Of a stretch of DNA of 11,434 nt, positions 1 to 6,698 are shown in pieces. The DNA is from Pseudomonadota bacterium. GTDB lineage: Bacteria > Myxococcota > Myxococcia > Myxococcales > Anaeromyxobacteraceae. Numbering within the stretch: position 1 is the stretch's first letter; every line of letters begins with the position of its first letter. Under the pieces are notes generated by a model that worked only from the letters and a program-made list of their open reading frames with translations, did no database searches and had not been told where the DNA came from. The stretch is taken from positions 1 through 11,434 of the forward strand of contig JAEZXM010000507.1 in assembly GCA_023419875.1 (NCBI GenBank), read 5' to 3'. The position numbers and the translations under genes were made by a program.

Positions 1-87
1 CCACACCCCAGAGGATGGTGGGAGCGGCTCCGCACTTCTTGACCTTGGAGGGGCAGGTGGGAGCGCGCGATGAGGCGGGCCCCGGAA

Positions 88-115
88 TGGACTCGGCCGC
101 CCGTGCCGGTATGAT
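88..115 (+). promoter_or_regulatory. Candidate sigma-70-type promoter of the divIVA-family gene
   Basis: A TATGAT hexamer at 110-115 is a five-of-six match to the -10 consensus and stands out in this GC-rich background. A weaker TGGACT at 88-93 (four of six to TTGACA) lies 16 bases upstream. Transcription would begin near 122, giving a leader of only about 14 bases before the ATG at 136. The Shine-Dalgarno sequence GGAG is at 125-128, seven bases from the start codon. The hexamers are seen directly; promoter function is inferred. Confidence 0.35.
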
Positions 116-135
116 CACCCCCTCGGAGCACCCGC

Positions 136-648
136 ATGAACATCACTCCCCTCGACATCACCCAGAAGAACTTCCGGCGATCGTTTCGCGGCTACGCCCC
201 CGAGGAGGTCGAGGCCTTCCTCTCGCTGGTCGCCGTGGAGTTCGAGGCGCTGGTGAAGGGCGTCAACGCGCTCCGGGAGGCGGGCCAGCGCAAGGACGAC
301 GAGCTGGCCGAGCACCGGGGCCGCGAGCGCACGCTCCAGGAGACGCTGGTCACCGCCCAGAGGGCCTCCGAGGACATTCGCGACGCGGCCCGCAAGGAGG
401 CGGAGATCACCATCTCCGACGCCGAGCTCCAGGCGGAAAAGATCGTCCAGGGTGCGCACGCGCGGTTCCTTCGGATCGTGGACGACATCAACGAGCTGAA
501 GCGCCAGCGGGTGCAGTTCGAGGCCGGCGTCCGGATGCTGATCGACAGCCACCTCAAGCTGCTCGAGGCGTTCGGCGAGACCGGCCGCGAGGAGGGCGTG
601 CAGTTCATCCCCGCGGCGCGGAAGCGGCTCGGCGGCGAGGACGGGTGA
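136..648 (+). CDS. DivIVA domain-containing protein (170 aa)
   Basis: Small coiled-coil protein of the DivIVA family, whose members bind the membrane at curved sites and recruit division, polar or cell-wall proteins. The N-terminus (residues 1-20) follows the family pattern: ITPLDI, then F13, then SFRGY with F17 and R18, the positions that in Bacillus DivIVA touch the membrane. It continues YAPEEVEAFL (20-29), the usual start of the helical region. Residues from about 25 to 155 are rich in heptad-spaced L, A, E and R, fitting a long coiled coil. No signal peptide or membrane segment is visible. The ATG has GGAG seven bases upstream. The gene converges with polA, 12 bases between the two stops. 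In myxobacteria the exact role of such short DivIVA proteins is not something I can state, so a symbol is withheld. Family assignment is firm; cellular role is not. Confidence 0.92.
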   Translation: MNITPLDITQKNFRRSFRGYAPEEVEAFLSLVAVEFEALVKGVNALREAGQRKDDELAEHRGRERTLQETLVTAQRASEDIRDAARKEAEITISDAELQAEKIVQGAHARFLRIVDDINELKRQRVQFEAGVRMLIDSHLKLLEAFGETGREEGVQFIPAARKRLGGEDG

Positions 649-663
649 GCCCCTCCGGGCTCA
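646..663. terminator. Hairpin shared by the convergent divIVA and polA stops
   Basis: TGAGCCC (646-652), a CTCC loop and GGGCTCA (657-663) form a perfect 7-bp stem. The first three bases are the divIVA TGA stop; the last three are the reverse complement of the polA TGA stop. The hairpin fills the entire 12-base gap and would form in both transcripts. Neither side has a T tract, so it is not a classical intrinsic terminator. It may instead act as a weak bidirectional terminator or an end-protecting structure. Confidence 0.5.
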
Positions 664-3381
664 GTGCGCCTCCGCCCAGCTCCGCCCGCTCCCCACCTCG
701 ATCTCGAGCGGCACGGCCAGCGACGCCGCGGCGGCCATCTCGCGCCTCAGGATCTGCTGCACCGGCTCCACACCGTCCTCCGCGACCTCGAGCACGAGCT
801 CGTCATGCACCTGGAGCAGGAGGAGCGCGTCCGGCCGCTCCCGGCGGAGCGCCTCGTGCACGCGGATCATGGCGATCTTCACGATGTCCGCCGCGGTCCC
901 CTGGATGGGCGTGTTGATCGCGGTCCGCTCCGCGGCCATCCGGAGCTGCGGGTTGCGCGAGAGGATCTCGGGCATGGCCCGGACCCGGCCGAACAGCGTC
1001 CGGGACTCGCCGTGCTTGCGGGCGTCGGCGACCGCCTGGTCCACGTACTTCTTCACGCCGGCGTACCGCGCAAAGTACCGCTCGATGATCGCCTGGGCCT
1101 CTGCCGCCGGCAGGTCGAGGCGCTGCGAGAGCCCGTACGCGGAGAGGCCGTAGGCGATGCCGAAGTTGAGCATCTTCGCCACGCGCCGCATCTCCGGGCT
1201 GACGAGGCCGGGCGCGACGCCGAACGTCTCGGCGGCGGTCCTGGTGTGGATGTCCTCGCGGTTCCGGAACGCCTCGAGGAGCGCGGGGTCCTCCGAGTAG
1301 TGCGCCAGGATCCGCAGCTCGATCTGGGAGTAGTCCGCGGAGACGAGCCGGCGGCCCGGAGGCGCGACGAAGGCGGCCCGGATCCGGCGCGAGAGCTCGG
1401 TGCGGACGGGGATGTTCTGGAGGTTGGGATCGGTGGAGCTGAGCCTCCCGGTGGCCGCGCCCGCCTGGTGGAAGGTGGTGTGGATGCGGCCGTCCGATCC
1501 GACGAGCTGGGGGAGCGCGTCCACGTAGGTGCTCTTGAGCTTCGAGAGCGCGCGGTGATCGAGGATGAGGCGCGGGAGCGCGTGCTGTTCGGCCAGCTTC
1601 TCCAGCACCTCCTGGTCGGTGGAGGGGCCGGTCTTGAGCCGCTTCACCACCGGAAGGTTCAGCTCCTCGAAGAGCACCTGCCCGAGCTCGCGCGTCGAGG
1701 CGACGTTGAACGGGTGGCCCGCGACCTCGTGGATCTTCACGAGGAGCCCGTCCATGGCGCTCCCGAACTCCTCGCTCATGCCCGCCATCGCCCCGCGATC
1801 CACGGCGATCCCCGCGCGCTCCATCTCCACGAGCACCGGCACGAGCGGCCGCTCGACCTCACGGTACAGGGCGAGGACCCGCTCCTCGTCCAGGACCTGG
1901 AGCAGCTTCCGGGCGAGGTCGGGGAGCGCCGCCGCGCTCGCGGCGCACCACTCCGCCGCCCGCTCGACCTCGACGCCCTCGATCGGGACCCGCTCGGACT
2001 TCCGCGCCCCGTCCCCACCGCTCGGGTCGCGCGGAAGGTCCGTCGCGATCCGCTCGCGCGCGACGTCGCCGAGCGCGTGCTCGCGGCGCGTGGGCAGGAG
2101 GAGCCGGCTCGCGAGCTCCGTATCCACCCCCGGCCCGCGCCAGGCGAGGCCCATGCCCGCCATCGCGTGGACCGCCGCCTTGAGATCGTGCGCGTGCTTC
2201 TCGACCTCGCCGCCCTCCCCGGCTTCGATGAGCGGGCGGAGCGCCTCCCGGGCCTCCTCGCGCGCCAGCGGCCGCGGGGCGCCGAGGTAGTGGTGCGCGA
2301 GCGGCACGTAGAATGCGCGCCCGCCGCCCGCGAGCCCCAGGCCGACGAGCAGGTCCGTGCGCGGAGCCTCCCCGGCGAGGACCGGCCGGACGCCCACCCC
2401 TCCCGAGCTCGCCCCCGCGCCGGCGAGAAAGCGCACCGCCTCGTCCAGCGCGGCTCGATCCAGGACGATCTCGACCTTCTCCGCGCGCGCGGTCGGCGGC
2501 GGCGCGGGCAGATCCTTGAGAAGCCGCGAGAACTCGAGCTCGCCGAAGAGCGCCCGCGTCCGGGCCTCGTCCGGCGGCTGCCGGCCGAACGACTCCGGTG
2601 CGTAGGGCAGCTCGAGATCGCAGCGGAGCGCGACCAGCCGGCGGTTGAGCCGGATCCGGTCCGCCGCCTCGGCGATCTTCGCCTTGAGCTTCTCGCCGCC
2701 GCGCGAGACCGCCTTCGGGATCTCGTCCAGCCGCCGGAGCAGCTCCTCCACCGTCCCGAAGTGCCGCACCAGCGCGGCCGCGGTCACCTCGCCCACCCCC
2801 GGGATGCCCGGCACGTCGTCGATCTTGTCGCCCAGGATCGCCATGTACTCGAGCACCTGGTCCGGGCGGATCCCGAGCTTCTTCTCCACCTCCGCCGGCC
2901 CCGTCCACCCGCCGCGGCCGCTCGCCTCGGCCATCGGGTCGTAGAGGGTGATCCGGTCGTTCACGAGCTGAGCGAAGTCCTTGTCGCCCGTCACGACCAC
3001 CACCTGCCAGCCCATCGCGTACGCGCGGCAGGCGAGCGTGCCGATGACGTCGTCGGCCTCGACTCCCTGCTCCTCCACGACCGGGACCCGCAGCGCCCGG
3101 GCGACGTCGCGGACCAGAGGGAACTGGATCTTGAGGTCGTCCGGAGCCTCGGGGCGGCTCGCCTTGTACCCGGGATCGAGATCGTTCCGGAACGTCTTCC
3201 GGGCGGCGTCGAACACGAGCGCCACGTGCGTGGGCTCGCGCTCGCGAAGCGCCTTGAGCAGCATCGTGGTGAAGCCGTAGACGGCGTGGGTCGGGAGCCC
3301 CTTCGTCGTCGTGAGGGGCGGGAGCGCGTGGTAGGCGCGGAAGATGAAGCCGGAGCCGTCGACGAGCGTCAGGGTGGGCAT
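661..3381 (-). CDS. polA: DNA polymerase I (906 aa)
   Basis: Family A polymerase for Okazaki fragment processing and repair gap filling. Domains in order: a 5' nuclease (about 1-290) with LVDGSGF at 6-12, GVEADDVIGT at 106-115, TGDKDF at 131-136 and a helix-three-turn-helix around 184-201; a 3'-5' exonuclease-like domain (about 303-490); and the polymerase domain (about 500-906). Polymerase motif A is DYSQIELR with D683, motif B is RRVAKMLNFGIAYG (732-745, with K736, F740 and Y744), and motif C is VHDE with D860. The 3'-5' domain keeps its fold-type sequence (for example FYVPLAHHYLGAP near 357) but lacks the catalytic acids: GVGVRP replaces the DTE motif near 328, DLKAA replaces NLKYD near 399, and WCAASAAALPDL near 478 lacks the third aspartate. 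Length is normal (E. coli about 928). The ATG start matches the family N-terminus; the ribosome site is weak. A 73-base gap separates it from the upstream FHA gene. Confidence 0.98.
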   Translation of the reverse strand: MPTLTLVDGSGFIFRAYHALPPLTTTKGLPTHAVYGFTTMLLKALREREPTHVALVFDAARKTFRNDLDPGYKASRPEAPDDLKIQFPLVRDVARALRVPVVEEQGVEADDVIGTLACRAYAMGWQVVVVTGDKDFAQLVNDRITLYDPMAEASGRGGWTGPAEVEKKLGIRPDQVLEYMAILGDKIDDVPGIPGVGEVTAAALVRHFGTVEELLRRLDEIPKAVSRGGEKLKAKIAEAADRIRLNRRLVALRCDLELPYAPESFGRQPPDEARTRALFGELEFSRLLKDLPAPPPTARAEKVEIVLDRAALDEAVRFLAGAGASSGGVGVRPVLAGEAPRTDLLVGLGLAGGGRAFYVPLAHHYLGAPRPLAREEAREALRPLIEAGEGGEVEKHAHDLKAAVHAMAGMGLAWRGPGVDTELASRLLLPTRREHALGDVARERIATDLPRDPSGGDGARKSERVPIEGVEVERAAEWCAASAAALPDLARKLLQVLDEERVLALYREVERPLVPVLVEMERAGIAVDRGAMAGMSEEFGSAMDGLLVKIHEVAGHPFNVASTRELGQVLFEELNLPVVKRLKTGPSTDQEVLEKLAEQHALPRLILDHRALSKLKSTYVDALPQLVGSDGRIHTTFHQAGAATGRLSSTDPNLQNIPVRTELSRRIRAAFVAPPGRRLVSADYSQIELRILAHYSEDPALLEAFRNREDIHTRTAAETFGVAPGLVSPEMRRVAKMLNFGIAYGLSAYGLSQRLDLPAAEAQAIIERYFARYAGVKKYVDQAVADARKHGESRTLFGRVRAMPEILSRNPQLRMAAERTAINTPIQGTAADIVKIAMIRVHEALRRERPDALLLLQVHDELVLEVAEDGVEPVQQILRREMAAAASLAVPLEIEVGSGRSWAEAH

Positions 3382-3435
3382 TCGCCCCGCACGATAGCGG
3401 CGCGGGCCGACACGAGCAGCGGAAATGCGGCGAGC

Positions 3436-3450
3436 GGGGCGGACCGCCCC
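3436..3450 (-). terminator. Short GC hairpin just after the FHA gene stop
   Basis: GGGGCGG (3436-3442) and CCGCCCC (3444-3450) are a perfect inverted repeat around one central base. In RNA it would fold as a 5-bp GC stem with a 5-base loop. It starts four bases beyond the FHA stop codon on the minus strand. Only three T residues follow at some distance, so termination would be weak and polA may be reached by readthrough. No other strong signal is visible in the 73-base gap 3382-3454. Confidence 0.3.
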
Positions 3451-3454
3451 CAGT

Positions 3455-4048
3455 TCACCTCAACACGCAGCGGATCCGCTCCGCACAGATGAAGTACTCG
3501 TCGCCGTCCTCGACCCGGCGGCGGTCCACCCGAGCGCGGCGAAACCAGGTCCCGTTCGCCGACTGGAGGTCCTCGATCGCCCAGCCGTCGCCGTCCTTGA
3601 CGATCGCGGCGTGCTCCCGGGAGACCTTGCCGCTGTCGATGACGAGGTCGCAGTGGCGTCCGCGGCCCACGAGGAACCGCTCCACCCGGACCGGCAGCTC
3701 GCTCCCGTCCTCCCGGACGACGACGAGCTCGTGGGCCCGATCCTCGGTCGGCCGCGCCGGAATGGGCGGAGGCGCCTCGCGAGCGCGCGCCTCCTGCTCG
3801 AGCCGCGCGGCGGTCTCCAGCACCTGCTCGGCGACGGCCCGCTGCCCGCTGCCGGGTTCCGGGACCGGCGCCGAGGGATCCCGCTGCGGCTCGGGGGCGC
3901 CCGCGGGCAGGAGATACCCGTTCAAGCGGGCGAAGACGTGCATCGCCTCGTTGACGAGGGACTCGCGGTCGGAGCCCATCTCCTCGGCCATGCGGCCGTA
4001 GAGCTCCCAGAGGTGATCTGCCAGGGCCACGTCGCGGACGGACTTCAC
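3455..4048 (-). CDS. Probable ribbon-helix-helix / FHA domain protein (197 aa)
   Basis: Two recognisable parts joined by a proline-rich linker. Residues 1-47 resemble a ribbon-helix-helix DNA-binding domain: a short strand (KSVRDVAL), then DHLWELYGRMAEEMG, a turn at S26-D27-R28, and ESLVNEAMHVFARLNGY. Residues 50-105 are linker, with a short helical stretch near 71-92. Residues 106-197 are an FHA domain, which binds phosphothreonine peptides, with the conserved G128-R129, S143-x-x-H146 and N165-G166 all present. I chose the GTG at 4048 because GGAGG sits four bases upstream. A GTG 12 bases earlier at 4060 would add four residues (MGGG) but has no ribosome site. No signal peptide or kinase domain is visible, and no kinase gene lies in the window. 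The FHA call is firm. The RHH call is by eye. A phosphorylation-responsive regulator is inference. Confidence 0.88.
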   Translation of the reverse strand: MKSVRDVALADHLWELYGRMAEEMGSDRESLVNEAMHVFARLNGYLLPAGAPEPQRDPSAPVPEPGSGQRAVAEQVLETAARLEQEARAREAPPPIPARPTEDRAHELVVVREDGSELPVRVERFLVGRGRHCDLVIDSGKVSREHAAIVKDGDGWAIEDLQSANGTWFRRARVDRRRVEDGDEYFICAERIRCVLR

Positions 4049-4073
4049 GCCACCTCCCACACTGTACGTGAGA

Positions 4074-4085
4074 GGTAACGTTACC
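4074..4085. promoter_or_regulatory. 12-bp perfect palindrome, candidate operator
   Basis: GGTAACGTTACC reads the same on both strands and lies 26-37 bases upstream of the FHA gene start, where a promoter would be. Its AT-containing core stands out against the local GC-rich sequence. Ribbon-helix-helix proteins bind short palindromes as dimers of dimers and often repress their own genes, so binding by the adjacent gene product is a reasonable guess. No clear -35/-10 pair was found, although TACAGT (minus strand, 4066-4061) could be a poor -10. Confidence 0.4.
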
Positions 4086-4118
4086 AGACGCTCGGCGGCG
4101 CAAGGAAGGCCGGCGGGC

Positions 4119-6698
4119 TCACCTCAGGACGCGGGTCCCACCGTTGCCTTCCGAGGGGGAGAGGTCCAGCACCAGGTTCCCTACATGGGGGACGAAGAAT
4201 CGGTACCGATCGCCCGTGCGCTCCCAGGTCGTGTCCGCGCTGCGATCGAACCAGGCGCCGCCGGTCGGCAGCGTGGCCGGACCGTCGTTGCCGCCGCCCC
4301 CCCAGCGCGATGCGGGCACCCGTCCGCTCCGCGTGTTGAAGGTCACGCGGGTACCCCGGACCAGGATCTTCGGCGTGGTCGACACCGGGACCTCGCGCCA
4401 GCCCACGGAGAAGGCCAGCGCCGGGCCCTCGGGAGGAGGGAACAGGGCGCCGGGATCGCCCGGCCTCACGAAGCCCGGGAAGTTGTTCGCGCAGTACCCG
4501 CCCGTTGCACTCCCGCCCTCATTGCACGCCACCGAGGTGAGGTGCAGACGCCGGGCGCGCCGGGCGATCGCCGCCCGCTCGCAGGTGGTCCGGCACGCGC
4601 CCGCGCAGTCGGGATCCGAGGAGAGGAGGGTCGTGCACTCCTGGACCAGCGTCGCCTCGTTCTCGTTCGTGAAGGCGAACGACGGGACGGCACCCGGGTG
4701 CGTCGGGGTGGAGACCGCGCGCCCCGCGTAGCCCGTGAGGGCGCCGGCCACGACGAACTCCTCGTTGCCCGCGGTCCCGCTCCCCGCCCGGATCCGCGCC
4801 AGGCGAGGGCCGTTCTGCAGCAGGTCCCAGCACTGCGCGTTGGTCAGGAGTGTCCAGGGGCCGCGCTGTTGGTCTTCGCAGGCCGTCGCGCCTCCCCTCG
4901 CCCACGGGACGCAATCGCCCTTCTGGACGACGAGCGAGCCGCCGGGGTGAGCGCCGTCCGGGCGCTCGATGGCGACGATCTTCCCCTCGATGGGCGGCTC
5001 TTCCAGCGCGCCGAGGGTGTCGGGGCACTCCGGCGTGTCGCTGCCGCTCGACCCGTCCGTCCAGAACTCGACGATGTCACCGACGCGCACGCCTCGGATC
5101 GGATCGTGGACGTTCACGATCTGTGTCGCGGTCGTCCCGCCCGGCGGAACGATCTGGAACGACACCCTGAGGTTCTCGCCCCCCGCAGCCTCGACCTGGA
5201 CGGCGCGCGAGGACGCGAAGTCCGGCAGGTAGCCCTGGAACGTCACCGTCCACTGGTCGGTCGCGGTGAATCCCGGCGTGAGCACGACCTGCGTGCCCGC
5301 GGAGGTGCCCGGATCCCATTCCGGCGCCCCGTCCTTCGTCCCGTAGAACCCGAGCTGCGGCACGAGGGTGGAGCTCGGCAGGAACGAGAAGACGCCCGCC
5401 CCGGACGTCGGCGAGAGCTCGAGCACGCTGCTCGGCGTCTCCCAGCGGGCGAGATCCGCGAAGTAGCTCCGGCCGTCCTCACTGGGCAGGAGGAGCACGC
5501 CGGTGGTGAGGCGGGACGGGCTGAGCGGAGCGATGAGCATCGCCTCGGCGGGCGGCTCGCCGGCCTGATCGCTCGAGGGAGGGTTCGCCGCGGGCTGCCC
5601 GACGATCATCGCCAGCGGGCGCGAGGGCAGCGTGATCGGAGCGAGATCCTCGGCGGGCCGCCAGGGGTCCGCGAGCACGGTCCCGGCGACCGGATCGAGC
5701 ACCGCGATGCCGCAAGCGACGGAGGTGCGGGGCCCGCACGCGGCGGGGTCGCGCCAGGCGTAGACCCGGTGCACGGGGGTCGCCTGGAAGTCACCGGCGA
5801 GGTCGCCGGCCTCGATCGGCGTGGCCTGGTCGTAGGCGCCGACGGCCGTGAGCGCGCGCTCGCGCAGCGTGAAGGCGGCGACGAGCCGGGTGGGGGCGCG
5901 GGCGGCGATCGCGCGCGGCGTCCAGCTCGCCGGCGCAGGGCGCATGTCGAGCTGGGCCACGCCCATCACGCTCGAGGGCGGGATGGGATCGAGCGTGGCT
6001 GCATAGACGAACCGGAGATCTCGCGGATCCACGGCGAGGGAGAGGGCGTCGAAGCCGACGTTCCGGACGATCGCCGGACCGACCGCGGCAGCGGACCCGC
6101 CGGCCTCGGGATCTCCGCTCCATGCATACTCGACGACCGCGACCTGACCGCCCGCCAGCGCGGCGATGACGCGCACGCGGTCGGGCTCGACCTGCACGTC
6201 TTCCCCGGAGCCGGTCACGACCGGCGCCGCGACGAGCGCGAGCACCTCCCCGCCGACGTCGACCGGATCCTCGTCCGCCAGGCCGGGTCCGACCGCCGGG
6301 ACCGGGCTCGTGTCCCTCCAGGTCCGGATGAGCTGAACCTCGCTCGAGCCCGCCGAGACCACCGCGAGGAGGCTCGGCCGCGGCCGCGGATCGCCGCTCG
6401 GAGGCTGGAACCTCGCCGACGCGAGGAACGCCGGGCGCGGCGCGGGCAGCGGGATCGAAAGCGGCCGGAGGAGGATCGGGGCCGACACCGGGCGATCTTG
6501 CACGGCGTCGAACATGATCAGCTCGTCCTGCGCGCTGTTGGCGACCGCTGCGTACGGCCAGAGCGCGTCGTGACGGTCCGTGTACCCGTGGAAGATCGCG
6601 AGGGCGCTCGGCTGAGAGAGCCTCATGCTCGGATCGGACGAGCCGCGGTTGCAAGCGGCGAGCAACACCGCGAGCGCGAGCAGGCGATGGCGCTTCAC
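4119..6698 (-). CDS. Large cysteine-rich secreted lipoprotein, function unknown (859 aa)
   Basis: I do not recognise a named family. The N-terminus KRHRLLALAVLLAAC-N is a lipoprotein signal peptide with the lipobox ending at C16. N17 at +2 is not the classical inner-membrane retention residue, so an outer-membrane or surface location is plausible. Residues about 25-430 look like degenerate beta-propeller blades (short hydrophobic strands such as LLAVVSAG, VRVIAALAGGQVAVVEY, GIAVLDPVAGTVLA). Residues about 470-859 form a second beta-rich part with ten of the twelve non-lipid cysteines, between 558 and 736, including C698-x3-C702-x3-C706. An even number of cysteines suits disulfides outside the cytoplasm. 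Start: GTG at 6698, preceded by GGGAGG five bases upstream and overlapping the previous stop as GTGA. The same frame stays open to 7322, but that extension is arginine- and glycine-rich antisense-type sequence over the neighbouring gene and would bury the signal peptide. Confidence 0.85.
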   Translation of the reverse strand: MKRHRLLALAVLLAACNRGSSDPSMRLSQPSALAIFHGYTDRHDALWPYAAVANSAQDELIMFDAVQDRPVSAPILLRPLSIPLPAPRPAFLASARFQPPSGDPRPRPSLLAVVSAGSSEVQLIRTWRDTSPVPAVGPGLADEDPVDVGGEVLALVAAPVVTGSGEDVQVEPDRVRVIAALAGGQVAVVEYAWSGDPEAGGSAAAVGPAIVRNVGFDALSLAVDPRDLRFVYAATLDPIPPSSVMGVAQLDMRPAPASWTPRAIAARAPTRLVAAFTLRERALTAVGAYDQATPIEAGDLAGDFQATPVHRVYAWRDPAACGPRTSVACGIAVLDPVAGTVLADPWRPAEDLAPITLPSRPLAMIVGQPAANPPSSDQAGEPPAEAMLIAPLSPSRLTTGVLLLPSEDGRSYFADLARWETPSSVLELSPTSGAGVFSFLPSSTLVPQLGFYGTKDGAPEWDPGTSAGTQVVLTPGFTATDQWTVTFQGYLPDFASSRAVQVEAAGGENLRVSFQIVPPGGTTATQIVNVHDPIRGVRVGDIVEFWTDGSSGSDTPECPDTLGALEEPPIEGKIVAIERPDGAHPGGSLVVQKGDCVPWARGGATACEDQQRGPWTLLTNAQCWDLLQNGPRLARIRAGSGTAGNEEFVVAGALTGYAGRAVSTPTHPGAVPSFAFTNENEATLVQECTTLLSSDPDCAGACRTTCERAAIARRARRLHLTSVACNEGGSATGGYCANNFPGFVRPGDPGALFPPPEGPALAFSVGWREVPVSTTPKILVRGTRVTFNTRSGRVPASRWGGGGNDGPATLPTGGAWFDRSADTTWERTGDRYRFFVPHVGNLVLDLSPSEGNGGTRVLR

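Noticed and set aside
1..87. Possible end of another gene at the left edge
   Set aside because: Short frames are open on both strands (for example a plus-strand frame ending at 73), but fewer than 25 residues are visible and none resembles a family I know.
15..917. A 300-codon plus-strand frame over the divIVA gene
   Set aside because: Proline/arginine/glycine-rich out-of-frame reading of divIVA and the polA end. The frame starting at 136 has the DivIVA signature and a ribosome site.
3382..3435. TATCGT (minus strand, 3396-3391) as a -10 box for polA
   Set aside because: Transcription would start within a few bases of the ATG, and no reasonable -35 hexamer lies 16-18 bases upstream.
664..3492. 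A 942-codon open frame on the plus strand opposite polA
   Set aside because: It mirrors polA codon for codon, is dominated by R, E, L, H and D in the way antisense frames of GC-rich genes are, has no recognisable domain, and polA itself is certain.
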